A DNA stretch of 5,913 nucleotides from assembly GCA_013813125.1 (NCBI GenBank), contig JACCSH010000137.1, forward strand, positions 1 through 5,913, read 5' to 3'. The notes below the pieces were generated by a model. That model searched no databases, was not told the DNA's origin, and saw only the letters and a list, made by a program, of their open reading frames with translations. The DNA is from Nocardioidaceae bacterium. GTDB lineage: Bacteria > Actinomycetota > Actinomycetes > Propionibacteriales > Nocardioidaceae. The translations under genes and the position numbers were made by a program. Positions within the stretch are counted from its first letter, which is position 1. Each line of letters starts with the position of its first letter. This document shows, piece after piece, positions 5,699 through 5,913 of the stretch.

Positions 5699-5913
5699 TC
5701 AGCGGCGGTCGATCCTGAGGTACACGTTGTCGAGGCTTCCGTGGTACTGGTCATTTCCCGACTTCGTACCAATACCTTTGCCTCCGATGCGGATGGGAGC
5801 AGAGGTCGTGACCCGTCCGATGCGGCCACTCCCGCTGTTCACGGCCGTCCCGTCGATGCGCAACGTCACCGAGCGGCCCTCGCGACGGCATTGCAGGTTG
5901 TGCCAGGCGCCGT
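5699..5913 (-). CDS. C-terminal end of a LamG/concanavalin A-like domain protein (partial)
   Basis: The last 70 codons of a gene that enters from beyond the right edge; no start codon is in the window. The translation begins 'GAWHNLQCRREGRSVTLRID', continues with 'GTAVNSGSGRIG', 'APIRIGGKGIG' and 'YHGSLDNVYLRIDRR', then stops at TGA (5699-5701). The order 'WH.L.C.R.G..VTL.IDG' then 'I.IGGK' then 'F/Y.G.LDNV.L' is the closing half of a Laminin-G-like jellyroll (PF13385-type), a sugar- or protein-binding beta sandwich. The Cys after 'NLQ' usually pairs with another Cys in secreted members, so an exported or surface protein is likely, but the signal peptide and other domains lie outside. No T-rich terminator follows the stop; a weak hairpin is possible near 5651-5669. 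Confidence 0.82.
   Translation of the reverse strand, partial: GAWHNLQCRREGRSVTLRIDGTAVNSGSGRIGRVTTSAPIRIGGKGIGTKSGNDQYHGSLDNVYLRIDRR

Overview
The window reads as GC-rich chromosomal DNA of a mycelial or otherwise polar-growing actinobacterium. The evidence is the high GC content with GC-biased third codon positions, a NucS/EndoMS mismatch endonuclease (the mismatch-repair nuclease of Actinobacteria and archaea), a FilP/Scy-type coiled-coil protein with a DivIVA-like motif, and a PRC-barrel/DUF2382 stress-type protein. I cannot name the genus. No tRNA, rRNA, CRISPR array, insertion sequence or phage gene is visible.

Layout from left to right. A PRC-barrel + DUF2382 protein runs forward (33-872). 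Between it and the convergent nucS gene lie two hairpins; the second has a 16-bp perfect stem and is a good two-way terminator. nucS runs backward (992-1666) from a GTG start that may be leaderless. A 236-bp divergent region separates it from a forward alpha/beta hydrolase (1903-2655). That region holds a consensus AGGAGG ribosome site followed by a possible 51-codon ORF, whose stop overlaps the hydrolase ATG as ATGA. The hydrolase converges on an AI-2E family membrane protein (2662-4044, minus) with a gap of only 6 bp. Upstream of that, same strand, lies a FilP-like coiled-coil protein (4126-5436, minus), probably its operon partner. At the right edge is the C-terminal end of a LamG/concanavalin-like domain protein (minus), cut by the window and with no start codon inside it.

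How the parts may work together. NucS removes replication mismatches, probably with the sliding clamp. The FilP-like and AI-2E genes form a likely two-gene unit. The membrane protein carries an unusual N-terminal coiled coil of ten unbroken heptads with small residues at both core positions, next to a gene for a filament-forming type of coiled-coil protein. This suggests, as inference only, a membrane protein tethered to the polar or cytoskeletal scaffold. The PRC-barrel protein and the hydrolase look like stand-alone genes with no pathway evident from the context.
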